A stretch of 64,000 nt of DNA, taken from positions 1 through 64,000 of the forward strand of contig NZ_FTNM01000005.1 of NCBI RefSeq assembly GCF_900156415.1, given 5' to 3'. The notes below the pieces were generated by a model. It made no database searches, had not been told where the DNA came from, and saw only the letters and a program-made list of their open reading frames with translations. The stretch's first letter is position 1; every line of letters begins with the position of its first letter. Shown piece after piece: positions 7,575 to 17,366 of the stretch. The position numbers were made by a program, and so were the translations under genes. The stretch is from Pontibacter lucknowensis (GTDB lineage Bacteria; Bacteroidota; Bacteroidia; Cytophagales; Hymenobacteraceae).

Positions 7575-8457
7575 GCTTATGTTTCCACCTTTTGTGCGTC
7601 CAGAGGTAGTTGGCGGGGTTTCGACGGATGGAAGCTTCCAGTTTACGAGCGAAAGCTTCGGTGATTGGAAAGGTGCCTTCTTCGGGCTTGGTGGTGCCGT
7701 CGGACAGCACATCAAAAGTCAGACAGTAATGACCACGTTTGACTCGCGCCACATCCAGGAACAGCACCGGGCATCCAAAGGTCTGCGCCAGCTTTTCGGC
7801 ACCGACAAAGAAAGGTGTATCCTGATTGAGGAAAGTGGTCCAGAACTGAATCTCTCCGTAAGGGGGCGTCTGATCTGAGAGCATAGCTACCACACGCGGT
7901 GTTTTTCTGTTTCGCACAAAGTCACGCATGGTGTCTTTCATTTCAATCAGGCGAGCACCGAGCCTCCCGCGCAGGTATAGCATGAACTCCTCAAAGAAGG
8001 GATTCTTGATCCGCTTGTATACCCCTTCAGCCGGAAAGCCTAACTGCACCGCTCCTGCCGAGAGAATCCATTCCCAGTTGCCGGAGTGAGAGCCCATGGT
8101 GATGACTGTCTTACCTTGCTGCACAAAATTATCGAGCACCTCCTGGTTAGAAAACACAATGCGGCGGCGCATTTCAGCTTCATCCATCGAGGCCAGCTTC
8201 AGGATCTCCACGATCAGGTCCGGGAACTGCCGGTAAAAGGCCCTGGCTATACCCTGTATCTCCTGTTCAGATTTTTCCGGAAAGGAGTTGCGCAGGTTCT
8301 GGAGCACCACTTTTTTGCGGTAGCCGACCACGTAATACACGAGCACAAACAAAAAGTCGGCTAGCAGGTATAGCATGGGCAGCGGCAGCAAAGACAGGCC
8401 TTTGAGCAACCACCAGAGCGGGTAATATAACGCAGGTATGTTTGGAGATTTCTTCAC
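7567..8457 (-). CDS. Lysophospholipid/lipid A acyltransferase, LpxL-HtrB family
   Basis: A 296-residue membrane-associated acyltransferase. The N-terminal hydrophobic segment (about 20-45) anchors it to the inner membrane. The HX4E catalytic signature is seen as H124-S-G-N-W-E129. The later PRVVAMLSDQTPP block is typical of LpxL/LpxM and related enzymes. It transfers a secondary acyl chain, probably during lipid A assembly. Which acyl donor and position it uses cannot be told. A TAnnTTTG box (8474-8481) lies 17 nt upstream. Confidence 0.87.
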   Translation of the reverse strand: MKKSPNIPALYYPLWWLLKGLSLLPLPMLYLLADFLFVLVYYVVGYRKKVVLQNLRNSFPEKSEQEIQGIARAFYRQFPDLIVEILKLASMDEAEMRRRIVFSNQEVLDNFVQQGKTVITMGSHSGNWEWILSAGAVQLGFPAEGVYKRIKNPFFEEFMLYLRGRLGARLIEMKDTMRDFVRNRKTPRVVAMLSDQTPPYGEIQFWTTFLNQDTPFFVGAEKLAQTFGCPVLFLDVARVKRGHYCLTFDVLSDGTTKPEEGTFPITEAFARKLEASIRRNPANYLWTHKRWKHKRV

Positions 8458-8473
8458 AGGTATAGATCGGCTG

Positions 8474-8481
8474 CAAAGGTA
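8474..8481 (-). promoter_or_regulatory. -7 box of the LpxL-like gene
   Basis: TACCTTTG on the minus strand matches TAnnTTTG, and TTTC stands at the expected -33 position (8504-8501). The 5' leader would be about 10 nt. Confidence 0.5.
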
Positions 8482-8599
8482 CGACCTATACTTGCATTAT
8501 GAAATTAAAGAAATCATGCTTATTTCGCAGGAAAAGGACACAAGATGTAAGACCTGGGACTGCAGGTATAAGATGACAGATGGCAGACATTAGAATTAT

Positions 8600-8677
8600 A
8601 TTCCAACTTCAGACTCAAAACTCTCGACTTAGAGCTTACAGCCTTTAACTCTCTAACTTTTTAACTTTCTAACTCCC
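8600..8677. repeat. Degenerate pyrimidine-rich simple repeat
   Basis: The stretch before the WbqC gene is built from near-copies of (T)TTAACT(CTC): CTTTAACTCTCTAACTTT, then TTAACTTTCTAACTCCC. No hairpin or gene is seen. It resembles the AT-rich intergenic repeats at 5.4 and 7.4 kb. Confidence 0.45.
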
Positions 8678-9283
8678 TTGCTTCTCCTAACCGAAATAAT
8701 GTACCACCCGCCCATTCAGTTTTTTGCTGCACTGCTTAAGTCTGATGGTTTGCTGCTAGAAAAACACGAGAACTACATAAAGCAGAGCTACCGCAATCGC
8801 TGCCATGTGCTGACGTCGCAAGATATGGTGCCGCTGAGCGTGCCGGTACTGCGGGGCAACAGCAAGGACAAGACGCTGATCACCGAGATCGAGATTGACT
8901 ACAGCCAGAAATGGTACAACGTACATTGGCGCACCATACAGGCAGCATATGGCCGTGCTCCCTATTTTGAATTTTACAGTGACTACATTCGGGAGGTATA
9001 TGAGCGACAGCCGAAATATTTATTTGACCTGAACGTTGATTTATTGCGGCTTTATCTTAAATTTCTGAAACTGGATCGACGAATCGGGTTCACAGACAGC
9101 TATCAGACAGAGCAACCGGAGGGGGTGCTCGACCTCAGAAATAGGATACATCCTAAAATCATTCCTGACAACTTGTACGTACAACCCTATACACAAGTAT
9201 TTGGCAAACAATTTGTACAAGACCTTAGTATAATTGACTTGTTGTTTACACAGGGTCCGAAGTCGCTTTCCTACTTACAATAA
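8678..9283 (+). CDS. WbqC family protein
   Basis: A 201-residue protein with the WbqC layout: an N-terminal (H/T)E..Y.PP...F segment, then ENYIKQSYRNRCHV (residues 27-40) and KWYNVHWRTIQAAYGRAPYFEFY (about 73-95). The family is found in O-antigen and glycan gene clusters, but its chemistry is unproven. The start is uncertain. TTG at 8678 keeps the conserved LLLTEIMYHPP beginning, whereas the first ATG (8699) would cut into it. It lies alone between a simple repeat and clpC. Confidence 0.75.
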   Translation: MLLLTEIMYHPPIQFFAALLKSDGLLLEKHENYIKQSYRNRCHVLTSQDMVPLSVPVLRGNSKDKTLITEIEIDYSQKWYNVHWRTIQAAYGRAPYFEFYSDYIREVYERQPKYLFDLNVDLLRLYLKFLKLDRRIGFTDSYQTEQPEGVLDLRNRIHPKIIPDNLYVQPYTQVFGKQFVQDLSIIDLLFTQGPKSLSYLQ

Positions 9284-9399
9284 TGCCCCGGCAAAACTAA
9301 ACCTTTGTGGAGTTGGGCTTGTTTAAATCAGGGGCTTTTCCTGTTAGCCTCAACGAGTTACAACATTTTTAGACCTTTACATTTTTTTATAGAGTATAC

Positions 9400-12003
9400 A
9401 TGGAAGCTAAATTCTCAAACAGAGTGAAAGAGGTTATCTCACTCAGCCGCGAGGAAGCTATCCGCCTTGGGCATGACTATATTGGCACCGAACACCTGGT
9501 GCTGGGCATGATCCGGGAAGGAGAAGGTACTGCCATCGCCTTACTGAAGAAGCTGGGCGTTTCGATAGATGAACTGAAGTACGCTTTAGAGCAGGCTACA
9601 CGAAACACCGCATCTCAGAACAGCAACATTACAGGCAGTATCCCGCTGACCAAGCAAACTGAGAAGGTGCTTAAGATTACTTATCTGGAGGCCAAAATCT
9701 TCAAAAGTGATATAATAGGTACTGAACACCTCTTATTATCCATCCTCCGGGATGAAGACAACATTTCTTCTCAAATCTTAGCGAAATTCAACGTGAACTA
9801 CGAAGCAATAAGAGACTCCCTGGATTATCACAGCAATAATCCACTCGCGTCGTCTGACACAGACGATTCTGATGATTCTGACAAGTTGTTTGGCTCTTCT
9901 TCACGCGCTGGCAGCAGCTCTAGCAAGAAGCCTGGTGAAAAATCGCGCACCCCGGTGCTCGACAACTTTGGCCGCGACCTGACCAAACTGGCAGAAGACG
10001 ATAAGCTCGACCCGATTGTAGGTCGTGAAAAAGAAATCGAACGTGTGGCCCAGGTACTGAGCCGCCGCAAGAAGAACAACCCGATCCTGATCGGTGAGCC
10101 GGGCGTTGGTAAAACAGCTATTGCTGAAGGACTTGCGCTGCGCATCGTGCAGAAAAAGGTAAGCCGCGTGCTCTTTAACAAGCGTGTGGTAACCCTTGAC
10201 CTTGCCTCTCTGGTGGCGGGCACGAAGTACCGCGGTCAGTTCGAGGAGCGCATGAAAGCCGTGATGAACGAGCTGGAGAAGTCTCCGGACGTGATCCTGT
10301 TCATTGACGAGCTGCACACGATTGTAGGTGCCGGTGGCGCCTCCGGTTCGCTGGATGCCTCCAACATGTTTAAGCCGGCCCTGGCCCGTGGCGAGATCCA
10401 ATGCATTGGCGCGACTACGCTTGACGAGTACCGTCAGTACATCGAGAAAGATGGTGCCTTGGCCCGTCGTTTCCAGATTGTGATGGTAGACCCTACCACG
10501 CCGGAGGAGACCATGGAGATCCTGCACAACATCAAAGACAAGTACCAGGACCACCACCACGTGAACTACACTGACAAGGCAATTGAGGCCTGCGTGAAGC
10601 TTTCGGACCGCTATATGAGCGACCGCTTCCTTCCGGACAAGGCCATCGATATCCTGGATGAGGCTGGTGCGCGTGTGCACATCAACAACATTGTGGTGCC
10701 TGAGGATATCCTGAAGCTCGAAGAGCAGATCGAGAACATCAAGGTAGAGAAAAACCGCGTGGTAAAGAGCCAGAAGTACGAAGAGGCTGCTCAGCTGCGC
10801 GACAAAGAGAAAAAACTGATTGACCAACTCGAATCAGCTAAAAAGAGCTGGGAAGAGGAGACCAAGAAGAAGCGCTACACGGTAAAAGAGGAAAATGTGG
10901 CAGAGGTTATTGCCATGATGACAGGTATACCAGTGAAGCGTATCGCGCAGAACGAAGGCGTAAAACTATTGAACATGGGCGAAGAGCTCAAGGGCAAAGT
11001 GATTGGTCAGGACAAAGCGATTGGTCAGTTAGTGAAAGCCATTCAGCGCACGCGCGTGGGTCTGAAAGACCCGAAGAAGCCTATCGGTTCATTTGTATTC
11101 CTGGGTCCGACTGGTGTAGGTAAAACGGAGCTTGCCAAAGTGCTGGCAACATACCTGTTCGACAAAGACGACGCACTGGTGCGTATCGACATGAGTGAGT
11201 ACATGGAGAAATTCAGTGTATCTCGCCTGGTGGGAGCGCCTCCGGGCTATGTGGGTTACGAAGAAGGCGGTCAGCTGACGGAGAAAATCCGCCGCAAGCC
11301 ATACTCTGTGGTACTGCTCGACGAGATCGAAAAAGCTCACCCGGACGTGTACAACCTGCTCTTGCAGGTATTGGATGATGGTATCCTGACGGATGGTCTT
11401 GGCCGTAAGGTAGACTTCCGTAACACGATCATCATCATGACATCGAACATCGGTGCACGCGACCTGCAGGACTTCGGAGCCGGTATCGGTTTCATGTCGA
11501 AGAGCAAGCAGGAGAACGTGGACGACATCATGAAGGGCACTATTGCGAGTGCTTTGAAGAAGACGTTCTCGCCTGAGTTCCTGAACCGTCTGGATGATGT
11601 GATCGTGTTCAACTCACTGGGTCGTGAAGACATGCACAAGATCATCGAGCTGTCGCTTGGCAAACTGTTCAAGCGTATCGAGGCCTTGGGTTACAAGATC
11701 GAGCTTACCGACAAAGCCAAGGATTTTGTGGCCGAGAAAGGCTACGATCCGAAGTATGGTGCCCGTCCGCTGAACCGTGCTATTCAGAAGTATATCGAAG
11801 ACCCAATTGCGGAGGAGATACTGAAAGCCGAGATCGCACAAGGTGACACCATGATGGTAGACTTCAAGGAAGGCGAAGAGAAATTGACTTTTGCTTCTAA
11901 AAAGAGCAATGGCAAGAAGCCGAAAGGTATAGCCAATGACGGAGAAGAGGAAGAAACAGAGCCAACCAAGTCGTCTGGTGACGGTGAGAAATCTGACAAA
12001 TAA
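9400..12003 (+). CDS. clpC: ATP-dependent Clp protease ATP-binding subunit ClpC
   Basis: An 867-residue class I Clp/Hsp100 unfoldase that feeds substrates to ClpP. In order: two Clp-N repeats (residues 1-145); a Ser/Asp-rich linker (about 148-182); AAA+ domain 1 with Walker A GEPGVGKT at 232-239; a UVR coiled coil (about 434-478, the ClpC hallmark); AAA+ domain 2 with Walker A GPTGVGKT at 569-576; and a C-terminal D2-small domain. An acidic, lysine-rich tail of about 35 residues follows. The Ser/Asp linker is longer than in Bacillus ClpC. The gene is monocistronic, with a terminator 20 bp after the stop. Confidence 0.96.
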   Translation: MEAKFSNRVKEVISLSREEAIRLGHDYIGTEHLVLGMIREGEGTAIALLKKLGVSIDELKYALEQATRNTASQNSNITGSIPLTKQTEKVLKITYLEAKIFKSDIIGTEHLLLSILRDEDNISSQILAKFNVNYEAIRDSLDYHSNNPLASSDTDDSDDSDKLFGSSSRAGSSSSKKPGEKSRTPVLDNFGRDLTKLAEDDKLDPIVGREKEIERVAQVLSRRKKNNPILIGEPGVGKTAIAEGLALRIVQKKVSRVLFNKRVVTLDLASLVAGTKYRGQFEERMKAVMNELEKSPDVILFIDELHTIVGAGGASGSLDASNMFKPALARGEIQCIGATTLDEYRQYIEKDGALARRFQIVMVDPTTPEETMEILHNIKDKYQDHHHVNYTDKAIEACVKLSDRYMSDRFLPDKAIDILDEAGARVHINNIVVPEDILKLEEQIENIKVEKNRVVKSQKYEEAAQLRDKEKKLIDQLESAKKSWEEETKKKRYTVKEENVAEVIAMMTGIPVKRIAQNEGVKLLNMGEELKGKVIGQDKAIGQLVKAIQRTRVGLKDPKKPIGSFVFLGPTGVGKTELAKVLATYLFDKDDALVRIDMSEYMEKFSVSRLVGAPPGYVGYEEGGQLTEKIRRKPYSVVLLDEIEKAHPDVYNLLLQVLDDGILTDGLGRKVDFRNTIIIMTSNIGARDLQDFGAGIGFMSKSKQENVDDIMKGTIASALKKTFSPEFLNRLDDVIVFNSLGREDMHKIIELSLGKLFKRIEALGYKIELTDKAKDFVAEKGYDPKYGARPLNRAIQKYIEDPIAEEILKAEIAQGDTMMVDFKEGEEKLTFASKKSNGKKPKGIANDGEEEETEPTKSSGDGEKSDK

Positions 12004-12020
12004 GGTTTAAGACCTATTAT

Positions 12021-12057
12021 ATAAGGGCTGTTCCTAACGGGGCAGCCCTTATTTTTT
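12021..12057 (+). terminator. Intrinsic terminator after clpC
   Basis: A stem ATAAGGGCTG / CAGCCCTTAT of 10 bp with a 12-nt loop, followed by six T residues. Confidence 0.85.
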
Positions 12058-12133
12058 GACTTTATCTGAAAGATATACACTGATCAGGAGCCAAATTTTG
12101 CTTTTAGTATAGCTGATTTCGGCTGATAGTTTT

Positions 12134-12141
12134 TAAATTTG
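12134..12141 (+). promoter_or_regulatory. -7 box of the acyl-CoA carboxylase gene
   Basis: TAAATTTG matches TAnnTTTG 45 nt before the ATG at 12187. It argues against the longer reading from the TTG at 12139, which would overlap the promoter. Confidence 0.5.
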
Positions 12142-12186
12142 ACAATTATTCAATCGATATTCCATAAAACAGATATACCCTATTTC

Positions 12187-13746
12187 ATGGCAGGAGACAT
12201 CAGACAGAGCCAGATAGAAACGCTGGAGCGCAAAAACGCCGAAGCCTTACTAGGCGGCGGACAGGACAGAATAGAAGCACAGCACAAAAAAGGCAAACTG
12301 ACGGCCCGTGAGCGCATTCACCTTTTGATGGATGAGAACTCTTTCGAGGAGATCGGCAAGTTTGTGATGCACCGTTCCAAGGACTTCGGTCTGGACAAGC
12401 AGTACTTCCTCGGCGATGGTGTGGTGACCGGCTACGGCACCATCAACGGACGTCTGGTCTACGTGTTCTCACAGGACTTCACGGTATTGGGTGGTTCGCT
12501 TTCTGAAACCCATGCTGAGAAGATCGTGAAGATCATGGAGCTGGCCATGAAGAACGGTGCACCGGTGATTGGCCTGAACGACTCCGGTGGAGCCCGTATC
12601 CAAGAGGGTGTGGTTTCGCTGGGTGGCTATGCTGACATCTTTTACCGCAACACACTGGCTTCTGGTGTAATCCCTCAGATCTCGGCTATCATGGGACCAT
12701 GCGCCGGTGGCGCGGTATACTCCCCTGCCATCACCGACTTTATCATGATGGTGGAAGACACGTCTTATATGTTCGTGACCGGCCCTAACGTGGTAAAAAC
12801 GGTAACGCACGAGAACGTAACTTCTGAAGAACTGGGCGGTGCGAGCACGCACAGCACTAAGAGCGGCGTAACACATTTCTCCTGCGCCAACGAAGTGGAG
12901 TGTATCAACTACATCAAAACCCTGCTGAGCTACGTGCCGCAGAACTGCGAAGAGTTGCCACCGTCGCTCCCTTACGAGGAAGCTGCTGACGAAACCCGCT
13001 CGGTGCTTGACACGATTATACCTGAAAACCCGAACCAGCCGTACGACATGCGTGAGGTGATCGAGGGTATCATCGACGCGGATTCTTTCTTTGAGGTGCA
13101 CAAAAACTTTGGCGAGAACATCGTAGTGGGCTTTGCCCGTCTGGGTGGCCGCAGCATCGGTATCGTGGGCAATCAGCCTGCCGTACTCGCCGGCGTACTC
13201 GACATCAACGCCAGCACCAAGGCCGCCCGCTTCGTGCGCTTCTGCGACAGCTTCAACGTGCCATTGCTGGTACTAGAAGACGTGCCAGGCTTCCTGCCGG
13301 GCACGGATCAGGAGTGGCGCGGCATCATCACCAACGGTGCCAAGTTGCTTTACGCTTTCTGCGAAGCGACTGTACCGCGCATTACGGTAATTACCCGCAA
13401 GGCCTACGGCGGTGCTTACGATGTAATGAACTCCAAGCACATCGGCGCGGATATGAACTATGCCTGGCCAACTGCAGAGATCGCAGTAATGGGTGCGCAG
13501 GGTGCTGCCGAGATCATCTTCAAGCGCGAGATTGCTGAGGCGGAAGATCCAGCTGCGAAACTGGCTGAGAAGGTACAGGAGTATAAGGATAAGTTTGCCA
13601 CGCCATACCGTGCTGCACACCGTGGCTTCATCGACGAAGTAATCATGCCAAGCGAGACACGCGCTAAGCTGATCAAGGCCTTTAAAATGTTGGAGAACAA
13701 GGCTGTGAGCCTGCCTCGCAAGAAGCACGGCAACATCCCGCTTTAA
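12187..13746 (+). CDS. Acyl-CoA carboxylase carboxyltransferase (beta) subunit
   Basis: A 519-residue carboxyltransferase of the PccB/MmdA family. It transfers carboxyl from biotin to propionyl-CoA (or removes it from methylmalonyl-CoA). Conserved blocks are GKLTARERI near residue 38, [13 protein letters not shown] (crotonase-fold oxyanion site), [12 protein letters not shown], and in the second half [21 protein letters not shown] and [17 protein letters not shown] 12187 is chosen because [14 protein letters not shown] aligns with the usual start. No biotin carboxylase or carrier gene is adjacent, so whether it works as carboxylase or decarboxylase is open. Confidence 0.92.
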   Translation: MAGDIRQSQIETLERKNAEALLGGGQDRIEAQHKKGKLTARERIHLLMDENSFEEIGKFVMHRSKDFGLDKQYFLGDGVVTGYGTINGRLVYVFSQDFTVLGGSLSETHAEKIVKIMELAMKNGAPVIGLNDSGGARIQEGVVSLGGYADIFYRNTLASGVIPQISAIMGPCAGGAVYSPAITDFIMMVEDTSYMFVTGPNVVKTVTHENVTSEELGGASTHSTKSGVTHFSCANEVECINYIKTLLSYVPQNCEELPPSLPYEEAADETRSVLDTIIPENPNQPYDMREVIEGIIDADSFFEVHKNFGENIVVGFARLGGRSIGIVGNQPAVLAGVLDINASTKAARFVRFCDSFNVPLLVLEDVPGFLPGTDQEWRGIITNGAKLLYAFCEATVPRITVITRKAYGGAYDVMNSKHIGADMNYAWPTAEIAVMGAQGAAEIIFKREIAEAEDPAAKLAEKVQEYKDKFATPYRAAHRGFIDEVIMPSETRAKLIKAFKMLENKAVSLPRKKHGNIPL

Positions 13747-13755
13747 CTGCATTGA

Positions 13756-13804
13756 ATAACGAGCATGTACAGTCACAGAACATCTGGCTGTACATGCTCG
13801 TTAT
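13756..13804 (+). terminator. Long hairpin after the carboxylase gene
   Basis: A perfect 17-bp stem (ATAACGAGCATGTACAG / CTGTACATGCTCGTTAT) with a 15-nt loop, 9 bp after the stop. The T-tract is poor (GTTT), so it may protect the 3' end or terminate weakly, with some read-through into the peptidase gene. Confidence 0.65.
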
Positions 13805-13845
13805 GTTTAACAACCATTGTCTATACATTACTGAAAACGACACTG

Positions 13846-14916
13846 ATGAGAAAAGAATCATTCGAGTTCCTTGAGAAATATCTGAACAACTCCTCTCCTA
13901 CCGGCTTCGAGTCTGAAGGACAGAAACTGTGGCTGGAGTATGTGAAGCCGTACATTGAAGATTACTTTGTGGATACCTACGGCACCGTGGTAGGTGTGAT
14001 CAACCCAGAGGCGGAATACAAAGTTGTGATCGAGGCGCATGCCGATGAGATATCCTGGTTTGTGAACTACATCACACCGGAGGGTTACATCTACCTGAAG
14101 CGCAACGGCGGTTCCGATGCGCTGATAGCTCCTTCCAAACGCGTGAACATCTATACCTCCAAAGGCATCGTCAAGGCAGTTTTCGGATGGCCAGCTATAC
14201 ACGTGCGCAAGGTGGAGAACGACAAGGCCCCTACCATCGAGACCGTGTTCCTGGACTGTGGTGCCAGCAACCGAGAAGAGGTGGAGAAAATGGGTATACA
14301 CGTAGGCTGCGTAGCTACCTTTGAGGACGAGTTTACAGTGATGAACGACAAGTTCTACGTAGGCCGCGCCTTAGACAACCGCGTGGGTGGTTTTATGATC
14401 GCTGAGGTAGCCCGCATGATCCACGAGCGCAAGCACAAGCTGCCTTTCGGTTTGTACATCGTGAATGCGGTGCAGGAAGAGATTGGCTTGCGTGGCGCTG
14501 AGATGATTGCGCACCGCATCAAGCCGGATGTGGCCATTATCACCGACGTGACCCATGATACGCAGTCGCCGATGTACGACAAGAAGAACAGTGGCGACAT
14601 CCACTGCGGCAAAGGCCCTGTGATTGCCTATGGCCCTGCGGTGCAGAACAACCTGCGCGACCTGATCATCAATACCGCACAGGAGAAAGAGATACCGTTC
14701 CAGCGCTCCGCCGTTTCACGTGCAACCGGAACCGACACGGATGCGTTTGCATACTCTAACGCCGGTGTTGCTTCGGCTCTGATCTCCCTGCCATTGAAGT
14801 ACATGCACACGACAGTGGAGACGGTACACAAAGACGACGTAGAGAACGTAACGAAACTGATTTATGAGACATTGCTAAAGATTGAGGACAATCAGGATTT
14901 CCGATACCTGAAATAG
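13846..14916 (+). CDS. M42 family metallopeptidase (glutamyl aminopeptidase-like)
   Basis: A 356-residue cytosolic di-zinc aminopeptidase of the M42 family, which forms large tetrahedral (TET) assemblies and trims peptides from N-termini. Visible metal and catalytic elements are the EAHADEISWFV block (H65/D67 region), the DNRVGGFM block with its bridging aspartate, the QEEIGLRGAE block with the catalytic glutamate pair, the DVTHDT region, and a late histidine (MHTTVETVHKDDV). The ATG at 13846 matches the family start (SFEFLEKYLNNSSPTGFE). A terminator hairpin follows. Confidence 0.9.
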   Translation: MRKESFEFLEKYLNNSSPTGFESEGQKLWLEYVKPYIEDYFVDTYGTVVGVINPEAEYKVVIEAHADEISWFVNYITPEGYIYLKRNGGSDALIAPSKRVNIYTSKGIVKAVFGWPAIHVRKVENDKAPTIETVFLDCGASNREEVEKMGIHVGCVATFEDEFTVMNDKFYVGRALDNRVGGFMIAEVARMIHERKHKLPFGLYIVNAVQEEIGLRGAEMIAHRIKPDVAIITDVTHDTQSPMYDKKNSGDIHCGKGPVIAYGPAVQNNLRDLIINTAQEKEIPFQRSAVSRATGTDTDAFAYSNAGVASALISLPLKYMHTTVETVHKDDVENVTKLIYETLLKIEDNQDFRYLK

Positions 14917-14937
14917 AAATCGCTTTTAGCCCTAGAG

Positions 14938-14976
14938 AACCACACAGCGCCTGACTGGCTTGTGTGGTTTTTTGTT
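14938..14976 (+). terminator. Intrinsic terminator after the M42 peptidase
   Basis: AACCACACA / TGTGTGGTT, a 9-bp stem with a 14-nt loop, followed by TTTTTGTTTT. Confidence 0.85.
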
Positions 14977-14997
14977 TTACCGCCATCCCAAATTGCT

Positions 14998-15005
14998 TAC
15001 TTTTG
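14998..15005 (+). promoter_or_regulatory. -7 box immediately before the BtuF-like gene
   Basis: TACTTTTG ends only 3 nt before the ATG at 15009. Transcription from it would start at or next to the start codon and give a leaderless mRNA. Confidence 0.45.
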
Positions 15006-15008
15006 AAC

Positions 15009-15815
15009 ATGCGCTTCCCTTATACCTTCACCGACCAAATGGGCCACAGCATCACGCTGCCGCAACTACCGCAGCGAATTGTGTCTTTGGTGCCTTCCCA
15101 AACAGAGCTTCTTTTTGATCTGGGGTTGGAAGACCGCATCGTGGGCCTGACCAAGTTCTGCATTCATCCAAAAGAGAAGGTAAAACAAAAGACTATCATC
15201 GGTGGCACTAAGAACTTCAAGAAAGAGGTGATCGATGAATTGCAGCCCGACCTGATCATCGGAAACAAGGAAGAAAACTACGAAGAAGGTATAGCTCAAC
15301 TGCAGGGAAAGTATCCGGTGTGGATGAGCGACATCTATACCTTAGAGGACTCTCTGCAGATGATCAACCAGATAGGGCAGCTAACCGGAACAGAGGCGAA
15401 GGCCGAAGAATTGACGCAAGGTATAGCCGCTGGCTTCGGGCAGCTGCAGCCTTTTCAGACTACTATACCTACGGCTTACTTTATCTGGCGAGGGCCCTAC
15501 ATGGCGGTGGGCAGTGACAATTTCATTGACCACATGCTGCAGCGCTGCGGCTTTTCCAACATTTTCGCTGACCAGTCCCGCTACCCGGAGGTGTCGCCGG
15601 AGCAACTGCAGGCTGCGGCTCCCAAGCTGATCCTTCTTTCATCTGAGCCCTACCCTTTCCAGGAAAAGCACTTCGCGGAGTTTCAGGAGATCTGCCCGGA
15701 GGCGAAGATTAAAGTAGTGGATGGCGAAATGTTCAGCTGGTATGGAAGCAGGTTGCTGAAAGCTCCAGAGTATTTGCAAGGTGTAATTAAGGAAGTAGGC
15801 GAGGAATCAAATTAG
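15009..15815 (+). CDS. BtuF-like helical-backbone metal/cofactor-binding protein
   Basis: A 268-residue protein of the class III periplasmic binding fold. RIVSLVPSQTELLFDLGLEDRIVGLT at about residues 25-50 is the typical start of BtuF/FecB-like domains, and ELQPDLIIGNKEEN follows. Relatives bind cobalamin, haem or siderophores for ABC import. No signal peptide is visible with this start: residues 1-20 are MRFPYTFTDQMGHSITLPQL, and the longer frame from 14964 crosses a terminator. The protein may therefore be cytosolic or use an unrecognised export route. No transporter genes are adjacent. Eight bases separate it from the RhuM-Fic gene. Confidence 0.82.
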   Translation: MRFPYTFTDQMGHSITLPQLPQRIVSLVPSQTELLFDLGLEDRIVGLTKFCIHPKEKVKQKTIIGGTKNFKKEVIDELQPDLIIGNKEENYEEGIAQLQGKYPVWMSDIYTLEDSLQMINQIGQLTGTEAKAEELTQGIAAGFGQLQPFQTTIPTAYFIWRGPYMAVGSDNFIDHMLQRCGFSNIFADQSRYPEVSPEQLQAAAPKLILLSSEPYPFQEKHFAEFQEICPEAKIKVVDGEMFSWYGSRLLKAPEYLQGVIKEVGEESN

Positions 15816-15823
15816 CAAAGACA

Positions 15824-16819
15824 ATGAACGAGATACCAGGTATAGGAGAAATTTTCATTTATGAAACTGAGAGCGGACAATCTACGATTGATGTAAAATT
15901 ACAGCAAGAAACGGTGTGGCTTACTCAGAAAGAAATGGCAAGACTTTTTGAGAAAGGACGTGCCACTATCACGGAGCACATCAGAAATGTATTTAATGAG
16001 GGGGAGTTGGACGAGAAACAAGTATGTCGGAAATTCCGACATACTGCCGAAGATGGCAAAAGCTACCTAACTACTTATTATAATCTTGACGTGATTATCT
16101 CTGTTGGCTACCGAGTTAAGTCCAAACGAGGCACACAATTCAGGATTTGGGCAACCAACATATTGCGCAAACATTTGGTTGAGGGCTATACCTTGAACGA
16201 AAAACGGTTAAAAGAACAAGCCCAGAAGTACAACGACCTCAAACAAACAGTTAAGCTGCTACAGAATGTTATTCAGCGGAAAGAGCTTTCAACGGATGAG
16301 AGTACAGGTTTACTTCAAATTATAAGCGATTACACATATGCGCTTGACATACTTGATGACTACGACCATCAACGCTTAGCCATACAGGGCACACATAAAA
16401 CAGAGTATTTCAGGATTACATATGATAGCGCGATTGCTGCCATACGCACTTTAAAAGAGAAATTTGGCGGTTCTGATTTATTCGGTCGTGAAAAGGATGA
16501 GAGTTTCCAAAGCTCTGTCAATACCATTTATCAGACATTCGGTAACGAAGAACTATACCCATCCATGGAAGAGAAAGCGGCTAACCTGCTTTATTTTGTG
16601 GTAAAAAATCACTCGTTTTCTGATGGCAACAAAAGGATTGCGGCATTCTTGTTTGTGTGGTTCATGGAGAAGAACCAGCTCCTATACACTGCATACGGAC
16701 AAAAGCGCATTGCAGACAATGCATTGGTAGCTCTTACTTTATTGATTGCTGAGAGCGATCCCACAGAAAAAGACATGATGATCAAAGTAGTAGTTAACTT
16801 GATCAACCAAAGCAATTAG
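15824..16819 (+). CDS. RhuM-like N-terminus fused to Fic/Doc domain
   Basis: A 331-residue fusion. Residues 1-130 match the RhuM family (TVWLTQKEMARLFEKGRATI, then RKFRHTAEDGKSYLTTYYNLDVIISVGYRV), found on pathogenicity islands. Residues 190-310 form a Fic/Doc domain with the motif H263-SFSDGNKR271, close to the Doc form HxFx(D/N)xNKR. Canonical Fic enzymes AMPylate proteins; Doc phosphorylates EF-Tu. The NKR ending leaves both options open. No clear inhibitory (S/T)xxxE(G/N) motif or adjacent antitoxin is seen. Base composition is more AT-rich than its neighbours, which suggests acquisition. It starts 8 bp after the BtuF-like stop. Confidence 0.85.
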   Translation: MNEIPGIGEIFIYETESGQSTIDVKLQQETVWLTQKEMARLFEKGRATITEHIRNVFNEGELDEKQVCRKFRHTAEDGKSYLTTYYNLDVIISVGYRVKSKRGTQFRIWATNILRKHLVEGYTLNEKRLKEQAQKYNDLKQTVKLLQNVIQRKELSTDESTGLLQIISDYTYALDILDDYDHQRLAIQGTHKTEYFRITYDSAIAAIRTLKEKFGGSDLFGREKDESFQSSVNTIYQTFGNEELYPSMEEKAANLLYFVVKNHSFSDGNKRIAAFLFVWFMEKNQLLYTAYGQKRIADNALVALTLLIAESDPTEKDMMIKVVVNLINQSN

Positions 16820-16827
16820 AAGTTGTT

Positions 16828-17346
16828 TTATGAGTACCGCTCCAACAACCTTTCGGCCCGCTCAGCTATACCTTGAAAATAAGCAGCGTCTTCCTGCACT
16901 TGCGCTGCCGATTTCCCTAAAACTTCTCGCTTGTTCATTGGGTCAGTCAGATTGGCGAACCTGATGATCTTAAAAACCCGCTCTGCCTGTATGGCGGCTC
17001 CTTCCACCGCCTGTTCCAGTTTCCCGATCAGCAATTGCCTGAAATCCTTTTTTTCGATCGCCTCTTCATCCAGCAAGCGCAACACGGCAGCCACAGCCTC
17101 GTCTTCGAAGATTGTGCCGATGGCAATATCGATAAGCTTCTCAGTAGAGGGTGCGGGGAGGCGCATCAGAGTAAGGTAGCCTCCGCCCTGCTTGGCCGCA
17201 GTGGCATAGTACTTCAGCCAAAAGGAATTGGTGAGCGGGTCTTTGTAAACTGCAGCATACCCACCTTCGGCAGTCTCCATCAGCTCGAACTGCGGTAGCA
17301 AAACCTCGATCAGGCCAGCATCTCCGTACAAATAGCGCTTTCCCAT
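16828..17346 (-). CDS. Conserved-looking protein of unknown function, end of aro unit
   Basis: A 172-residue soluble protein with no domain I recognise. It has an N-terminal alpha/beta-looking half (LYGDAGLIEVLLPQFELMETAEGGYAAVYKD) with an LTLMRLPAPSTEKLIDIAIGTIF segment, and a helical, charged C-terminal half (residues 95-172). It starts 20 bp after the aroA stop on the same strand, so it is probably co-transcribed with the shikimate genes. That alone does not assign a function. It converges with the RhuM-Fic gene, only 8 bp apart. Confidence 0.6.
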   Translation of the reverse strand: MGKRYLYGDAGLIEVLLPQFELMETAEGGYAAVYKDPLTNSFWLKYYATAAKQGGGYLTLMRLPAPSTEKLIDIAIGTIFEDEAVAAVLRLLDEEAIEKKDFRQLLIGKLEQAVEGAAIQAERVFKIIRFANLTDPMNKREVLGKSAAQVQEDAAYFQGIAERAERLLERYS

Positions 17347-17366
17347 TAGTTATTACTCAATAATCA

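Noticed and set aside
9901..10827. A 308-codon minus-strand open frame inside clpC
   Set aside because: It lies wholly antisense to a well-supported gene and its translation has no recognisable domain; it follows from codon bias of clpC.
14917..15008. Cobalamin riboswitch before the BtuF-like gene
   Set aside because: The 92-bp gap is taken up by a terminator and a -7 box, which is too short for a B12-box structure, and no B12-box sequence was seen.
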